Notes under the pieces: model-generated
The model's input: only the letters and a program-made list of their open reading frames with translations
Databases searched by the model: none
Told to the model about the DNA's origin: nothing
Shown here: positions 11,501 to 48,814 of the stretch, piece after piece
Layout: the number at the start of each line of letters is the position of its first letter
How positions within the stretch are numbered: position 1 is the first letter of the stretch
Made by a program: the position numbers and the translations under genes
Source of the DNA: Phymorhynchus buccinoides
Taxonomy: Eukaryota > Mollusca > Gastropoda > Neogastropoda > Raphitomidae
Direction of reading: 5' to 3'
DNA length: 64,000 nucleotides
Assembly: GCA_017654935.2 (NCBI GenBank)
Contig: CM065682.1
Location: 82,270,910-82,334,909 of the forward strand

Positions 11501-11640
11501 TCCACGTTCAGACCGTAAAGCCTAGTGTAAAATGAGAGGAAAAATCCCCTGTACCCAGGTTCGAACTCGGGTTTATTTGACACGAAGCGAACACGCTACC
11601 ACTGTGCACCAAGACTTCGACAAGACGGCTCTATGAGACA
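11265..11640 (-). mobile_element. SINE-like pieces with tRNA-derived promoter
   Basis: On the minus strand, TGGTGCACAGTGGTAGCG (A-box-like) and GAGTTCGAACC (B-box-like) lie near 11560-11612, as in a tRNA-derived SINE head. The body continues toward 11440 with AGTCTTTCGGATGAGACG. At 11265-11400 a further piece (TTTCACAGAGACGCCTCTGT on the minus strand) matches the tail region of the repeat at 25335-25445. No gene is seen in 11640-12000. Confidence 0.6.
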
Positions 11641-12100
11641 AACACAAACACTATAGTCACAAAGGTTTATGGACGGCCTGTACCTGACCCAATCTCTTGG
11701 TCCCTAGTGTAGAGAATGTGTCAGCTAAGTGTGATGGTGTGTTCAGTTTGTACATTGCTATGTCGCTCATTTGACCGAGATGCGTTGGTGAGACAGATTT
11801 TTCTTTTTTTCCAGTTCAGTATTTTCAGTGATATGTCAGATCTCTGTTTCCTGTCAAAATGACTCAGCCAGTGAAGAACATTTGGCGAATGCAATTAGCT
11901 GCACATTGAATTCATCTGTAGTATCATAGAATCACAATTTCTAGGTCATGGTATTGTTGAAGAGAAGTGTTTAGGGTGGTGTGACAATTTCATTCAATTC
12001 AAACGTTAAGTTCTTGTTGAATCGGTTCAACTGCAGCAACAGACTCTTGAGCACGCATGAGCTGTAGGATGCAATGTGCATTATTGATGTTCTCGTTGTT

Positions 12101-37619
<25,519 letters not shown>

Positions 37620-38223
37620 GATCGCGTTGTAAACAGAGTTCTTGACAGATGATGTGAGGGATGCTATCTACTCTAGGGTGTTTGGGTTGACAACCAATGG
37701 AATGCCCCCCAATGCGCATGCTCCAGTTGGGTTGTTTCAAAAAGAAAGATTATTAATATTATTAAAAATGCATTGTTGCGATGATTATTCTATTGAAGGA
37801 ATAGATACAATTACTTCAAAATCCAGGAAATAAATAAACGTATAACATTGCAAAGTTAAACTATTGCTATTTCATTATTCTCTTCTTTTGTTTCAGTTTT
37901 ATGGATTAAAAGACAAACATCTTATTATACAAACTGCTTGCATAATGAATAAATATACTACAACTACGATCAAAATGTGATTCTATAGACTAAAATCTAA
38001 AGATAGATATAGACATTTTCGTTATCTTTTTCTCTGCAAATACCTTTTTTACATCCCACTTTTGTAATTTTCGCTCGTGGTGCAACTCAATTTTGCACTC
38101 TTGTGTTTTGCACTGAGCTGTGCAGTAAAAAGACACCTTTCCATGTTGTCAGTGTGGAGCTGACTGAAAGTGCCTCTACAACGTATCGTCTAATTTATCC
38201 ATTTCACATCATTACCATCCGAA
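37620..38223. promoter_or_regulatory. shared divergent promoter region of IFT70 and KTI12
   Basis: Only 604 bp separate the two start codons on opposite strands. It contains CCAATGG (37694-37700) and TGCGCATGC (37713-37721), resembling a CCAAT box and an NRF-1 half site. GGTTGACAACC just before is a short inverted repeat that vaguely recalls an X-box of ciliary genes, but it does not fit the consensus well. Transcription starts cannot be placed from sequence alone. Confidence 0.5.
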
Positions 38224-39069
38224 ATGCCTCTGGTCATCCTATGCGGGTATCCAGCCAGCGGCAAAACGACCAGGACCGCTGAACTACAGAAATATCTGGC
38301 AGAAAATCACCCTCAAAGGACGGTGCATGTTGTCAGCGATCATGCTCTGGGTGTGAACAGAAACGAAGTGTACGTCAGCTCGCACAGAGAGAAGGAGATC
38401 CGAGCATCTCTGAAATCAGCAGTGCAGAGGCTCCTCAACAAAGACGACGTGGTGATCCTGGACTCCTTGAACTACATCAAGGGTGTCCGATACGAGCTGT
38501 ACTGTTTGTCTAAGGGCTGTCATAGTACGCAGTGCGTCCTCTTCTGTGACTCTAGCAAGGAGTGGGTGGTGGACAAGAATGAGTGTAGAGGTGGGGAACA
38601 TGGAGGGGGAGATGTTTACGACAGTGAAGTGTTGGACGGGTTGGTGATGAGGTTCGAACTGCCCAACCCCAACAACCGTTGGGACAGTCCGTTGTTTGTG
38701 ATACAGACAGGCGATACCTTACCGGCCGAAGAGATCTGTGCCGCCTTGTTCGACCGAAAAGCGCCCAAACCCAACCAGTCCACACAGTGCCAGCCACTGT
38801 CTTCCACAAACTTTTTGTACGAGCTAGACCGGGTGACTCGGGACATCGTGTCGCTGATCGTGGAAGCGCAGAAGACGAGCTTGCCTGGGGACTTTGTGGG
38901 TGTTCCTCACAGCAAGGAGCAGGTGAGGTTGACCCGAGTGGTGACTCTGGGGGAGCTACAGCGCCACAAGCGGCAGTTCATCACCTACACTAAGATGCAC
39001 CCCGTGGACGACACACCCAAACTGTCTGCGCTCTTCGTGCAGTACTTAAACAATGCTCTGAATGCATGA
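38224..39069 (+). CDS. KTI12: KTI12 homolog, Elongator-associated P-loop protein
   Basis: KTI12 is a P-loop ATPase that binds Elongator and tRNA and is required for wobble-uridine modification of tRNAs in the cytosol. The single exon gives 281 residues. Walker A is CGYPASGKTTR (residues 7-17); VVILDSLNYIKGVRYELYC (76-94) holds the Walker B-like Asp and the family signature. Later conserved pieces are NNRWDSPLF, NQSTQCQPL and RRQFITYTKMHP near the C-terminus. The length is close to yeast (313) and shorter than human (354), mainly in the variable middle, which here is Gly/His rich. The start ATG fits the family N-terminus MPLV. It is divergent to IFT70. A possible poly(A) signal is AATAAA near 39970. 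Confidence 0.95.
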   Translation: MPLVILCGYPASGKTTRTAELQKYLAENHPQRTVHVVSDHALGVNRNEVYVSSHREKEIRASLKSAVQRLLNKDDVVILDSLNYIKGVRYELYCLSKGCHSTQCVLFCDSSKEWVVDKNECRGGEHGGGDVYDSEVLDGLVMRFELPNPNNRWDSPLFVIQTGDTLPAEEICAALFDRKAPKPNQSTQCQPLSSTNFLYELDRVTRDIVSLIVEAQKTSLPGDFVGVPHSKEQVRLTRVVTLGELQRHKRQFITYTKMHPVDDTPKLSALFVQYLNNALNA

Positions 39070-39180
39070 CAACTTGACGGTGGGGTGAGGGGAGGAGATG
39101 GGGGTGGGTGGGGGTGGTTGTTAAGGAGGAGAGGGGGGGAGTGTTCTTTCGGTTAACAGAAACGACAGTATTGGAAGTGT

Positions 39181-39467
39181 TTAACTTTTCGCCTTTTTCG
39201 CCCAACTTTTGTACTTCATCGAGTAAGGGATACCTACGTAACCTAGGGTTAGAATCAGTTTATGGTTATTTTTGTCAGAATCAATGATTTATAATCATAA
39301 TTTAAGAAAATAAACAACTGCTCAAAGGGTTACCGTTAGTTACTGTGTATGTGATCTTGGCATTTAACTGTCGCCATAATGGCATGAAAATAGCACTAAG
39401 CTGGTTCTAACCCTATCCATTATGGCATTAACCCCATGAAGTACAAAAGTTGGGCAAAAAAGGTTAA
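39181..39467. mobile_element. TTAA element E, 287 bp
   Basis: The left end TTTTTCGCCCAACTTTTGTA and right end TACAAAAGTTGGGCAAAAAA are inverse repeats of about 30 bp, bounded by TTAA. It lies 112 bp after the KTI12 stop, probably within its 3' UTR. From 39468 to 40080 the DNA is AT-rich with no gene. Confidence 0.8.
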
Positions 39468-40082
39468 AAAAAATGTCTGATATTGTCGCTTGTTAACTGG
39501 ATGCTTTCTTTGAAAACCTGCTGTCAGATGTCCCAATGAATGTATTCTCTGAAAACTTGTCCATCTTTCCCAAGTTTCTTTGATCTATGAATACCTGTCC
39601 AGCGCTCCCTAGAGTTTGTTTCTTGTCAGGATGTTTTCCATAATCTTACTCCTCAGTGCTTCATCAGTTATTGTTTTTTCCATCCAGAGGACTGTATGAT
39701 AAATAGATAATTGATATTGACAGACCTAGCTATTAATTTTTTTATTAGACTAGGCGGCCTTTACCTTAAACTTAGGTTGCACTGAGTTGCAGTCATTTTA
39801 AAGTCATGAAATATATGAACTTGCAATGTTTTGTACTTGTAGATCTATGATTTGGATTTATATACATGTATTCCATTTGATTTCAAATGCAAGGAATTCA
39901 ATTAATTATTAAAATTTTTGTACGACTATGAGTGAAGATTTTAAGGTAACCATTCACTGTGATCATTGTAATAAAGCTGAGCATTTTTAATGGAATTTGG
40001 GATCTCGTAATTTTACCATACTATTAATAGTATTATATATAGTATTAATCAGTGTGTGTATATGTAAGAAATTGAGAATATA

Positions 40083-40835
40083 TCGTCGGTGAAATTCAAA
40101 AACCTCGTATCTCGATTTTTTGGGGGTTGAGTTAGATACAAGTGTAGCCCTCCCCGTGGGGATACTGGGGGGTCTTTCATAAAAATAGTTCCCCCACCTT
40201 CTGGAAGTTCTGTGCTTGTAACTTCCTCTAATTTGCCACTCTGACTCTGCCTTTTCCCTTTGCTTTCTTATCTGTCATCTACTATCTTTCTGACTTATTG
40301 GCCCATTCTCCTGCCTTTTTAAAAAATCTCCCAAGTAATTTTTCTCATTTGAGCTCCTCCGAAATTGGAATGTGTCGGCTGTACGCAGCTGGGAGACCAG
40401 TGAAAACTGAAAACCGGACACATATGTACCTTACCCATTATGGCCCTGTGGCCTGGGAACGCAGAAGAAGAAGATACATAACATAGCCAGCTCTCTCATT
40501 TTTCCCGCCACCTTCCACCAAAAGCTCGTAGCTTAGCTCCAACGACTTTCTATTTGGGGAAAATAGAAGAAAAACTCGCAAGTCCCAAATTCAGATCTAG
40601 TTAAGGGCAAAAATATCGTATCTTCATTCTTTTCAAGTCTAAAAAAATATATAAAATTAAGTAATTTTAAAGAAATGCAGGACTACACACGTCTTGAACA
40701 ACATATTCATCATAGTTAATTAATTGTGGTCAACGCAGTTAATTTTTAAAAGTTTTTTTCATTTAAAAAAACAAGAACTCAAAGTCAAGGCTACCGGTAC
40801 CAAAATTGAGATTTGAATTTCATCGACGATAACGG
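40083..40835. mobile_element. GTCGGTGAAATTC-family element, copy 1
   Basis: The left end ATCGTCGGTGAAATTCAAA and right end TTTGAATTTCATCGACGAT are inverse. A smaller copy in opposite orientation is at 43598-44002, sharing TCCCAAATTCAGATCTAGTTA and the GGAAGGTGG region. Non-coding. Confidence 0.7.
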
Positions 40836-41199
40836 ATATACTGATAATTGACTGCACCATTTTAACCAGCCGTGAAGCAAAACTAGTAATGTTTTCATAA
40901 CATGATAGTCACTCTCTTTGACTGCTTTCTGGCGTCTACTTTTTTCTGCCTTATTGGTCCATTCACCTGCATTTTTTTTATAAAACCCTTCCACCTTTTT
41001 ACAATTTATGACATGCCAGTTGTTGTTTTTATTGTACACTGGCATCCACACGTGATACTTGCGCACTTGAGTGGGCACCTGTTGTCCATTCTGCAGTGCA
41101 TATTAGCTTATATGGCCTTTTTTATGTATTTTAGCTTACTAGTATGTATTTGTTATCCTTTTCTACTGTTTTTTTAACCTGGATCCGATAAATGAGAGT

Positions 41200-41425
41200 A
41201 GCGTGGCTCCACGTTTCCAGCACTGTGTGGACTTATGTGCTATAGGGTATAATGATGGAAGTGTCATGTTATGACTTGTACTACATTTTTTGTTTTCAGG
41301 TTTTGTACGTTGTTAATATTCTTGGATGTGTTTTGCTATACGTGGTAGATTTTTATGTGGTGACAGTCCTGAGATAACCCTAGCTGTTGACGGGGCTATA
41401 ACAGACTAACTAACTAATGATACTA
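41200..41425 (+). mobile_element. LINE 3' end fragment
   Basis: TGTGGTGACAGTCCTGAGATA and GCTGTTGACGGGGCTATAAC, followed by (CTAA)n, match the 3' end of the LINE at 8150-8615. 5'-truncated. Confidence 0.65.
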
Positions 41426-41768
41426 TCATTGATAGTGTTTGAACAGAGGGACCTAGGAGCAGGACCCTCAAATTTTGCCTGCGGATACGTAGTTAGGATA
41501 TCTAGGCCAAGTTCTAAAATGGTCATTGGTCAAACTCAAACGTCAAGGTCACTGGAGCAAAACATGTGCTGTGCGGCCGGTAATCTAGCATCTTACTAGG
41601 CCTAGCGCTCTGTTACCTTTCCTGTCTACTGATTTGCAAGTGTGAATTTCACTTGGAACTCGTGAACATTTTAAAAGTACAAGTAATGGGGGAGTTTAGC
41701 ATCACCCGGCCCATAGAACATTCCAACATTATTTTGATATGTCTGGTTAGGTTTTTTTATATTAGATA

Positions 41769-41897
41769 CAGTGCAAGTTCATTTATAAGACTCCCTCCCA
41801 TATAAGACCTACTTTCCTGAGACATTGCCCTTCTTTGTAAGTATTAAAACTACCTCCCTTATACGACCCCTCCCTTCTTATGATGGAGGTTCCACTG
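41769..41897. mobile_element. 129-bp TA-flanked MITE, short relative of 217-1054
   Basis: Ends CAGTGCAAG and GGAGGTTCCACTG with TA on both sides. The interior CATTGCCCTTCTTTGTAAGT matches the larger element, inverted. 41900-42300 shows no gene. Confidence 0.7.
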
Positions 41898-42305
41898 TAG
41901 TCATCAAAGCAAGTATCAAACTTACACACTTTTATGTAGGTACAGTGTGATATTGCGGGGGTGGGGGTGGGGGGCAGAGAAAAGCTTTGATTAAACGTCA
42001 TTTAGTCTTCTTCATCAGTGATGCATCGAGCATTGAAAACTGATAGGACAAACTGTCCTGAAGCAAGAGAAATCAACAGGACAATGTCCTAGTTCCGGAA
42101 TTCAATATGACAAAGCGTGCTAGTGTTAAACATTTAATGAGACATTTGTCCTGACAAGGGAGAACACAATACACATTTTCCATTTTAATAGGTCAATGGC
42201 CTAGGACCGAGGCCTGGGGACATCGCTGCTTCATTGGCAGTGGCAATGTTGTTGTCAACGGGTGCATTGTACTTTAGCACTTTCCTTTTCTTTCGTTGTC
42301 AAATG

Positions 42306-42485
42306 CAGGCATGGTAGTGGGGACAAAGTGGTTGTCAAGGAAAATGGCCGGGGGTCCAGGGGGCCGAAGAAAATTCATTAAATGAGTGAAATTTTCACTT
42401 TTTCATGCTGTTTCAATGCATTTTTTAATAATTTTGTTTCAAACTGTTTCGCGTATTTTCCGCGATTCGCGGTCTACCATGCCTG
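42306..42485. mobile_element. CAGGCATGGTAG-family MITE, 180 bp
   Basis: The ends CAGGCATGGTAG and CTACCATGCCTG are exact inverse repeats; AAATG flanks each side. It shares TTCCGCGATTCGCGG-type sequence with the element ending at 23944. The interval 42490-43590 is AT-rich with no gene seen. Confidence 0.8.
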
Positions 42486-43597
42486 AAAATGTGAGTGATT
42501 TCACTCTCTCTTTCCCTCTCTCTCCCTCTCTCACACACCCACGTGCACACACAAGCTTCATAGAAAAACAAATATTTTGTTCTGAACTTTACTAATACTA
42601 CTGAACAAGTTTAGAACTAACACAATTCAAAAATAAAAGAAAGTTTCCAACTTGGCAAAATTTAAAACAAATTCATATTTGCAAGATCTGAACAACAGAA
42701 AAGAGTACTGTTACAAATTAAAACTCACATTAACACAAAATGGAGAACAAAAAAGTAAATTTGGAACTGGCAGTGATTCTTAAAAAACAAAAAGCAGCAT
42801 ACACAAGTTCTTAAATTTAATCTAGTTACAATAAAAAATATAAAAAATGAATAAATGTTCCAGAAACATCTTCCTTGTGTTTTTGTAACACACCTAACAT
42901 CAACAGTAACATTACAACAAAAACGAACTGCAACGATCACTAAAACCAATGTCAGTGCTACCGCTAGACAGGGTCACAATAGGCAATTGATATTGTCTGT
43001 CGGCTCTGCATTTGCACAATTAAAATGAAACCAAAGGTTAGGCTGAATCATCATCATCAACTTTATAACTAAATCTAAAAACTATTGCTTGTTTATTCTA
43101 TCAAAACAAAGCACTCTGTTAAATGGATCTGCTTTGCATGTTCAACTCTCATGAATCCATGATTATTCATATCAATATTTATATAATTGTCCTTATATTT
43201 TAGGCAGTTTTGCAAAATAACTGCTTTAATTTTGCAGAATAAAAAACAAAAGGAAAGAGTCTCGACTCGATGACTGCCAAGGATGATTGTAGCAATGTTA
43301 ATTCAAAGCAATAATTGTCGCAAAGAAAAACAAAGTTTTACACACACACAGTTACCTGGTCTAAGCCAGATAAGCAATATTGTCTTGACATACATTGCTT
43401 TGTTGAGAAAAACAAGAACAGAACATTTGACATGAAAACGAGCTAAAGCCAAGGTCTAACAAATCTGAAGTCAGATTCAAAGCAATATCTGATATATGCA
43501 GAAAAGAAAGAAGTAAAAACTGAAAGCGGCGTTGATTACACAACAGGACAACACTAATAAAACCAAACACTTGAATAACAAAGAGCAAAATAAACAT

Positions 43598-44002
43598 GTC
43601 GGTGAAATTCAAAAACCTTGTATGTTATTTTTGAGAAAAATGGGAAAAAAACCTGTTTTAAAAATTAACTGCGTTGACCACAAGTAATCAACTTTGATGA
43701 ATATGTTGTTCAGGACATTGCAAGTTAACTCCTGCATTTCGTTAACAGTTATCCAAAATTTGTTTTTGTTAGACTTCAAAAAGAACGAAAATATGAGGTT
43801 TTTGTCCTTAACTAGATCTGAATTTGGGACTTACGAGTTTTTCTTCTATTTTCACAACTTCATTTACCCCAGTCATTAGAGATACAAGCTTTTCGTGGAA
43901 GGTGGCAGGAAAATTAGAGAGCTGACTAATAACAGACTATGTATCTAACTCAAAACAAAACAAAAATCGAGATACAAAGTTTTTGAATTTCACCGACGAT
44001 GT
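43598..44002. mobile_element. GTCGGTGAAATTC-family element, copy 2
   Basis: Ends GTCGGTGAAATTCAAAAACC and GGTTTTTGAATTTC-like inverse (TTTTTGAATTTCACCGACGA). The interior is similar to copy 1 in reverse orientation. Confidence 0.7.
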
Positions 44003-45130
44003 GCTTCGTATAATAGCACATACAGATATTTGCGATATTATGTAAATCCCAATAATCATTGCTACACATTTTTTGCCGTTCAAAAAATACATCAATCATG
44101 CAACAAAAAAACAACACAAAAAACAACCCACTGAAAATGCTGAACAGATGTGCGATTGTTTTCTTCACAATAAGGCAAACCCATGGGCCTTTGTTCTTTT
44201 GATCTAAAACAGAACACATAAACATTGACAATGCTTCATCTATTGAAACAAAGCGTAATTGTTTCCTTCAACTTTGTGCAAAATCATGAAAGTTTTTTTA
44301 ATTCCATAAAACAAAACTAAAATGCAACAAAACTGTGTAACTAAACAATTTGAAAATGCTTTTTCTTCAAGATCAGGTAAAGTTATAATTCTCTATAAGG
44401 TGTTTTTTATAACATACAAAAATGCAACAAAAATATTGACCTGAAAACCAAAGTGATTCTCTTCATGATACGGTGAAAAAATTATGTATTTTTTATTAGG
44501 AAAAAAATCTAAAATGCTTTAAAAAAAAAATAGAACTGAAGACATTGATATTGAATTGAACAAATCGACATTGCTTTGTCTTTGAAACACAGTGATTAGT
44601 TTCTTCTCGAAAGTTTGTGCGAAATCATGTGTTATTTATAATATCAAAACCTCTCAAATGCAACAAAAATGTTGAACCGAACACGTTCTAAATGAGATTT
44701 GTTTTCTTTAAAAATTGGGCAAAATTGAGTGGCTTTTTTAGCCAATGCAAATGCAATAAAAAAATAAATGGTTCAACCCAATCTAGGATATATCCATATT
44801 CTAACAATACTCCAGCCTTTTCTGATAAAATCAACTCACAAAATTAACAAATATTTCAACCGATATCGATATATAAAAACAAAAATACAACAGCAGCTCT
44901 GATTTCAGCCGACAAAGTGAAACATAAATTCTGTAAATCAAACACAGAAACGAAGTTTTTTTCAAACGCAACAAACAAAACCGTTCCAATTTCAGCCGTG
45001 TGTATATACCTATTCGGGCCCTTCCACTTTGAATTAAACATAAAAGAGAATGAGGAATTTTAAAAGGAAAACATCTGAATGGGTCCAAGATAAAACGTTT
45101 TAATGTTTTACTTTTTCAATCACTTGCAAA
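44003..45130. other. AT-rich region without recognisable genes
   Basis: Repeated loose phrases of the type ATGCAACAAAA...TGAAC at about 110-bp spacing suggest an old, decayed tandem repeat. Short frames only. Confidence 0.5.
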
Positions 45131-45300
45131 TACCTGGTGACATTTGTTTCTGCAATAGATGGAGTAAAACACACACACAAATAATAATAATAATAATAAA
45201 CGGATATTTATATAGCGCTTTTTATCGAGCACAAAGCGCTTTACAAAATTCCTGGTGACATTTGTTTCTGCAATAGATGGAGTAAAACACACACAAATTC
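45131..45300. repeat. 47-bp direct repeat bracketing a SINE-like core
   Basis: CCTGGTGACATTTGTTTCTG with the following AATAGATGGAGTAAAACACA occurs at 45132 and 45250. Between them is (ATA)n plus ATTTATATAGCGCTTTTTAT and AAGCGCTTTACAAA, a conserved SINE-like core. It could be a long insertion-site duplication or a tandem duplication. Confidence 0.7.
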
Positions 45301-46266
45301 AAATGCAACAAAAAAACAAACAAGCCGTCAACCACTAAAATGCTGTATCCCCCTTTATTAACCCCATAAATGCCACCACTGACCATACGCTACTCCAGCT
45401 GGTAGAATTGAACAAATCAAATAGATATACCATACATCTTGGCCATATTCTGAAAGATAATTTTTTGGTTATTGCATCTCGGATGAACTGATGCTTTAAA
45501 GGGAAAACAACTGATCCCAGGGATCAGGTCGTTCTCTCCAGAAAAGCTCTGCCTGGCGGTGGCTCGCACAACAGGGAACAAAGAAGGGCGAACCGTCTCT
45601 CTCGCCAGCTGTGATTCAAATGCGGCGCGCGCTTAGCGCCTCCTCTCTTTTATAGTCCGGCCGTGCCTTTAACATGTTTGCGATATCTGTGGGGGGAAGT
45701 CCTCACAACAGATGTAAAATTTTTAAAACATAAGATTGAAGCGCAAAAAAAGTTATATCCAATGCATCATTGATAAATTTATTGAATGTAAAAATTGTTC
45801 TTACAGTTTGTGATGATAAAAGCATTGTTACAAGCGACATACTGTTACAGATGAAAAAGCCACAAAATATTTTTTCATTCTCGATTTTTGTCTAAGTTTA
45901 ACCCATTCTTTGTCTTCAATCTGACATCGAACACCATCAATGACAACCGACACCCTAAAGCCTACTAGTTATTCTTGTATTGGTCAGTCTGTCTGTCTTT
46001 CTGATAACCCCCCCCCCCTCCTTATTCTTCCATTTTCTGTCTCCAGTCTTTCTGTGTGTACTGCCCGTTCTCTGTCTCCCTGTGTCAGTCTGTCTACCTG
46101 TATGTCAGACTGTATGTCTAATTGTCCGTCAGTCTAAATCAGTCCATCTGTATGTTTCGGCCCGTCTCTGTCCATCAGTCTGACAGTCATTCTTTTGTGT
46201 TTGCCTGTTCGTCAGTCTGTAGATTATCGGTCTACCAGTCAGTTAAATCTGTGTGTCTCTCTCTGT

Positions 46267-46960
46267 CTGTATGCCTGAATCCATCTATCAGTCTGTCTAC
46301 TGTATGCCTGAATCCATCTATCAGTCTGTCTACTGTATGCCTGAATCCATCTATCAGTCTGTCTACTGTATGCCTGAATCCATCTATCAGTCTGTCTACT
46401 GTATGCCTGAATCCATCTATCAGTCTGTCTACTGTATGTCTGAATCCATCTATCAGTCTGTCTACTGTATGTCTGAATCCATCTATCAGTCTGTCTACTG
46501 TATGCCTGAATCCATCTATCAGTCTGTCTACTGTATGCCTGAATCCATCTATCAGTCTGTCTACTGTATGCCTGAATCCATCTATCAGTCTGTCTACTGT
46601 ATGCCTGAATCCATCTATCAGTCTGTCTACTGTATGCCTGAATCCATCTATCAGTCTGTCTACTGTATGTCTGAATCCATCTATCAGTCTGTCTACTGTA
46701 TGCCTGAATCCATCTATCAGTCTGTCTATGTCTCAAACAATCTATTAGTCTGTCTCTGTCTGTCTACTGTATGTCTCAATCTATTAGTCTGTCTCTGTCA
46801 GTCAGTCTGTCTACTGTATGTCTCAATCCGTCTATTAGTCTGTCAAGTCTGTCTACTGTACGTCTCAATCCGTCTATTAGTCTGTCTCTGTCACTGTGTC
46901 AGTCAGTCTGTCTACTGTATGCCTCAATCCGTCTATCAGTTTCTTTCGGTCAGTCAGTTA
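46267..46960. repeat. 33-bp minisatellite, about 14 copies, with a decayed tail
   Basis: Unit CTGTATGCCTGAATCCATCT plus ATCAGTCTGTCTA; later copies use CTCAATCCGTCTATTAG. All three forward frames stay open because 33 is a multiple of three. It lies just beyond the stop of the claudin-like gene. 45301-46266 holds no supportable gene. Confidence 0.9.
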
Positions 46961-47024
46961 GTCCGTCTCTTGAGTTATGCTCTCTCTGCCCCTGTCCCTG
47001 CACCAGTGGACTCCAGCCATCCCT

Positions 47025-47251
47025 CTAATATCCGTTGGTGCAGACCGCGGTGCTGGACCCGGTGCTGACGGTCCCCCCCGGCATCATGACCGGTCCGCCC
47101 TGCTCCTGGAGATGCATGTAGGGGTTGGTTGTGGTGGAGGTGTTGGTGGAGGAGGCTACGATCACCTGAGGCCCGCCTCCGCCCTGGCGCAGAATAACGC
47201 CGCGCAGAGGGTTCTCCGGGGCCGAGAAGCAGGACGCGAACGACACCACAC
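47025..47251 (-). CDS. terminal exon of a claudin-like four-pass membrane protein
   Basis: Acceptor GTGTCATCAG, 227 nt to a TAG stop. It continues the fourth membrane segment (VVSFASCFSAPENPLRGVIL) into a cytoplasmic tail rich in Gly, Ser and Thr: VIVASSTNTSTTTNPYMHL and a Met/Gly/Ser-rich end TAVCTNGY. The phase (2 nt completing Gly) matches the exon ending at 51277. The tail shows no enzymatic motif. Assignment to the claudin/PMP22/stargazin group rests on membrane topology only. Confidence 0.65.
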
Positions 47252-47865
47252 CTGATGACACACCAACCCACCCGTCAGTCAAACGACACCACACCTGATG
47301 ACACACCAACCCACCCGTCAGTCAAACGACACCACACCTGATGACACACCAACCCACCCGTCAGTCAAACGACACCACACCTGACGACACACCAACCCAC
47401 CCGTCAGTCAAACGACACCACACCTGATGACACACCAACCCACCCGTCAGTCAAACGACACCACACCTGATGACACACCAACCCACCCGTCAGTCAAACG
47501 ACACCACACCTGATGACACACCAACCCACCCGTCAGTCAAACGACACCACACCTGATGACACACCAACCCACCAGTCAGTCAAACGACACCACACCTGAC
47601 GACACACCAACCCACCCGTCAGTCAAACGACACCACACCTGATGACACACCAACCCACCCGTCAGGTCAAACGACACCACACCTGATGACACACCAACCC
47701 ACCAGTCAGTCAAACGACACCACACCTGACGACACACCAACCCACCCGTCAGTCAAACGACACCACACCTGACGACACACCAACCCACCAGTCAGTCAAA
47801 CGACACCACACCTGACGACACACCAACCCACCAGTCAGTCAAACAACACCACACCCAGACCTGCC
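47252..47865 (-). repeat. 43-bp array made from the terminal-exon acceptor, about 14 copies
   Basis: Minus-strand unit: GGGTTGGTGTGTCATCAG acceptor, GTGTGGTGTCGTTTGACTGA. The acceptor and first 12 exon bases are in every unit (CATCAG or CGTCAG). The array continues after a 656-bp insertion, at 48522-48606. Confidence 0.9.
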
Positions 47866-48521
47866 TACTTGGAATTTTCCCAATCAGTAGACCAGCCATC
47901 AATTTTCAGTAGCATGGCAAATTTTTCCGTAGCATCCACAAACAACGGCAATTGATTTGTTCTTTTTCTGAGCCGAAACGCACTGCTTATGTTTCGCCGA
48001 TTGAACGTGTTGACGGCAATCGTCTCTACCGCCATGATTCACAGAGAAGTCCCGCATGGCAGAGGTTGCACTGCAGCGAGCATGGTTCGCACCGAGTCAA
48101 CTTCTGACGATGCAAGGCCACTCCTCTGTGTAAGCTATTTTAAAAACTTGTGCGGCAGGCCGATGTTTTTTCTTAGAACAAGATGGTGTGCCAGGTGATT
48201 TTCGTTTTCTGGTTTTGGTTCGGTTTTTTTCGTTTGAAACATCTCCCGAATCGCTACTGCTGCTGGAGTCCACCATTGTTTTCAGAGAAAGTAATAAGAA
48301 CGCATGCGCAGTCACTTTGATAAAAACGGAAGTGACTAGGTTATCGCGCGTGACACGGCGTCTGCTCTTAGAAACTGACAAAACTGGGAACGGCATAAGC
48401 AAAAATAAAATGCGGCGGCAATTTGTTTTTTTCCGTAGCAACGTTAAGGTTGCCGTGGCTCCGTAGCAAAGCTTTATTTTTCGTAGCTGCTACGGCCAAA
48501 TCGTAGCAGTAGGCAGGTCTG
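47866..48521. mobile_element. CAGACCTG-family element with coding remnant, 656 bp
   Basis: The ends CAGACCTGCCTAC and GTAGGCAGGTCTG are exact inverse repeats flanked by CACACC on both sides. The array unit is interrupted cleanly. On the minus strand, 48276 down to about 48030 reads MVDSSSSSDSGDVSNEKNRT, then a Lys-rich stretch and VFKIAYTEEWPCIVRSE. This resembles the N-terminal zinc-finger region of hAT transposases by inference. Confidence 0.8.
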
Positions 48522-48606
48522 CACACCTGACGACACACCAACCCACCAGTCAGTCAAACGACACCACACCTGACAACACACCAACCCACCAGTCAGTCAA
48601 ACAACA

Positions 48607-48814
48607 CAGGGCTCCCAGGGACCCCCATTTGGGGGTCTATGAAGCACTAAAATTCTACAGGACCCTCTGAAAGAATGTGCCAGGGATGCACTAGAAACAT
48701 TCTTTTTAGCATTTGCAATGCCACTGGGACCCTCTATTCCACCTCTAGGACCCTCTGTACTGTAAGTGAAGGAGTCCCTGGGAACCCTTTTTTGCGGGAC
48801 AATTGGGAGCCCTG
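48607..48814 (+). mobile_element. CAGGGCTCC-family element, copy 3
   Basis: Starts CAGGGCTCCCAGGGACC and ends TTGGGAGCCCTG; inverse termini. Inserted at the boundary between the 43-bp and 65-bp arrays. Confidence 0.75.

Noticed and set aside
46122..47068. Frames of 165-271 residues with 11-residue repeats
   Set aside because: 33-bp minisatellite is divisible by three, so every frame stays open.
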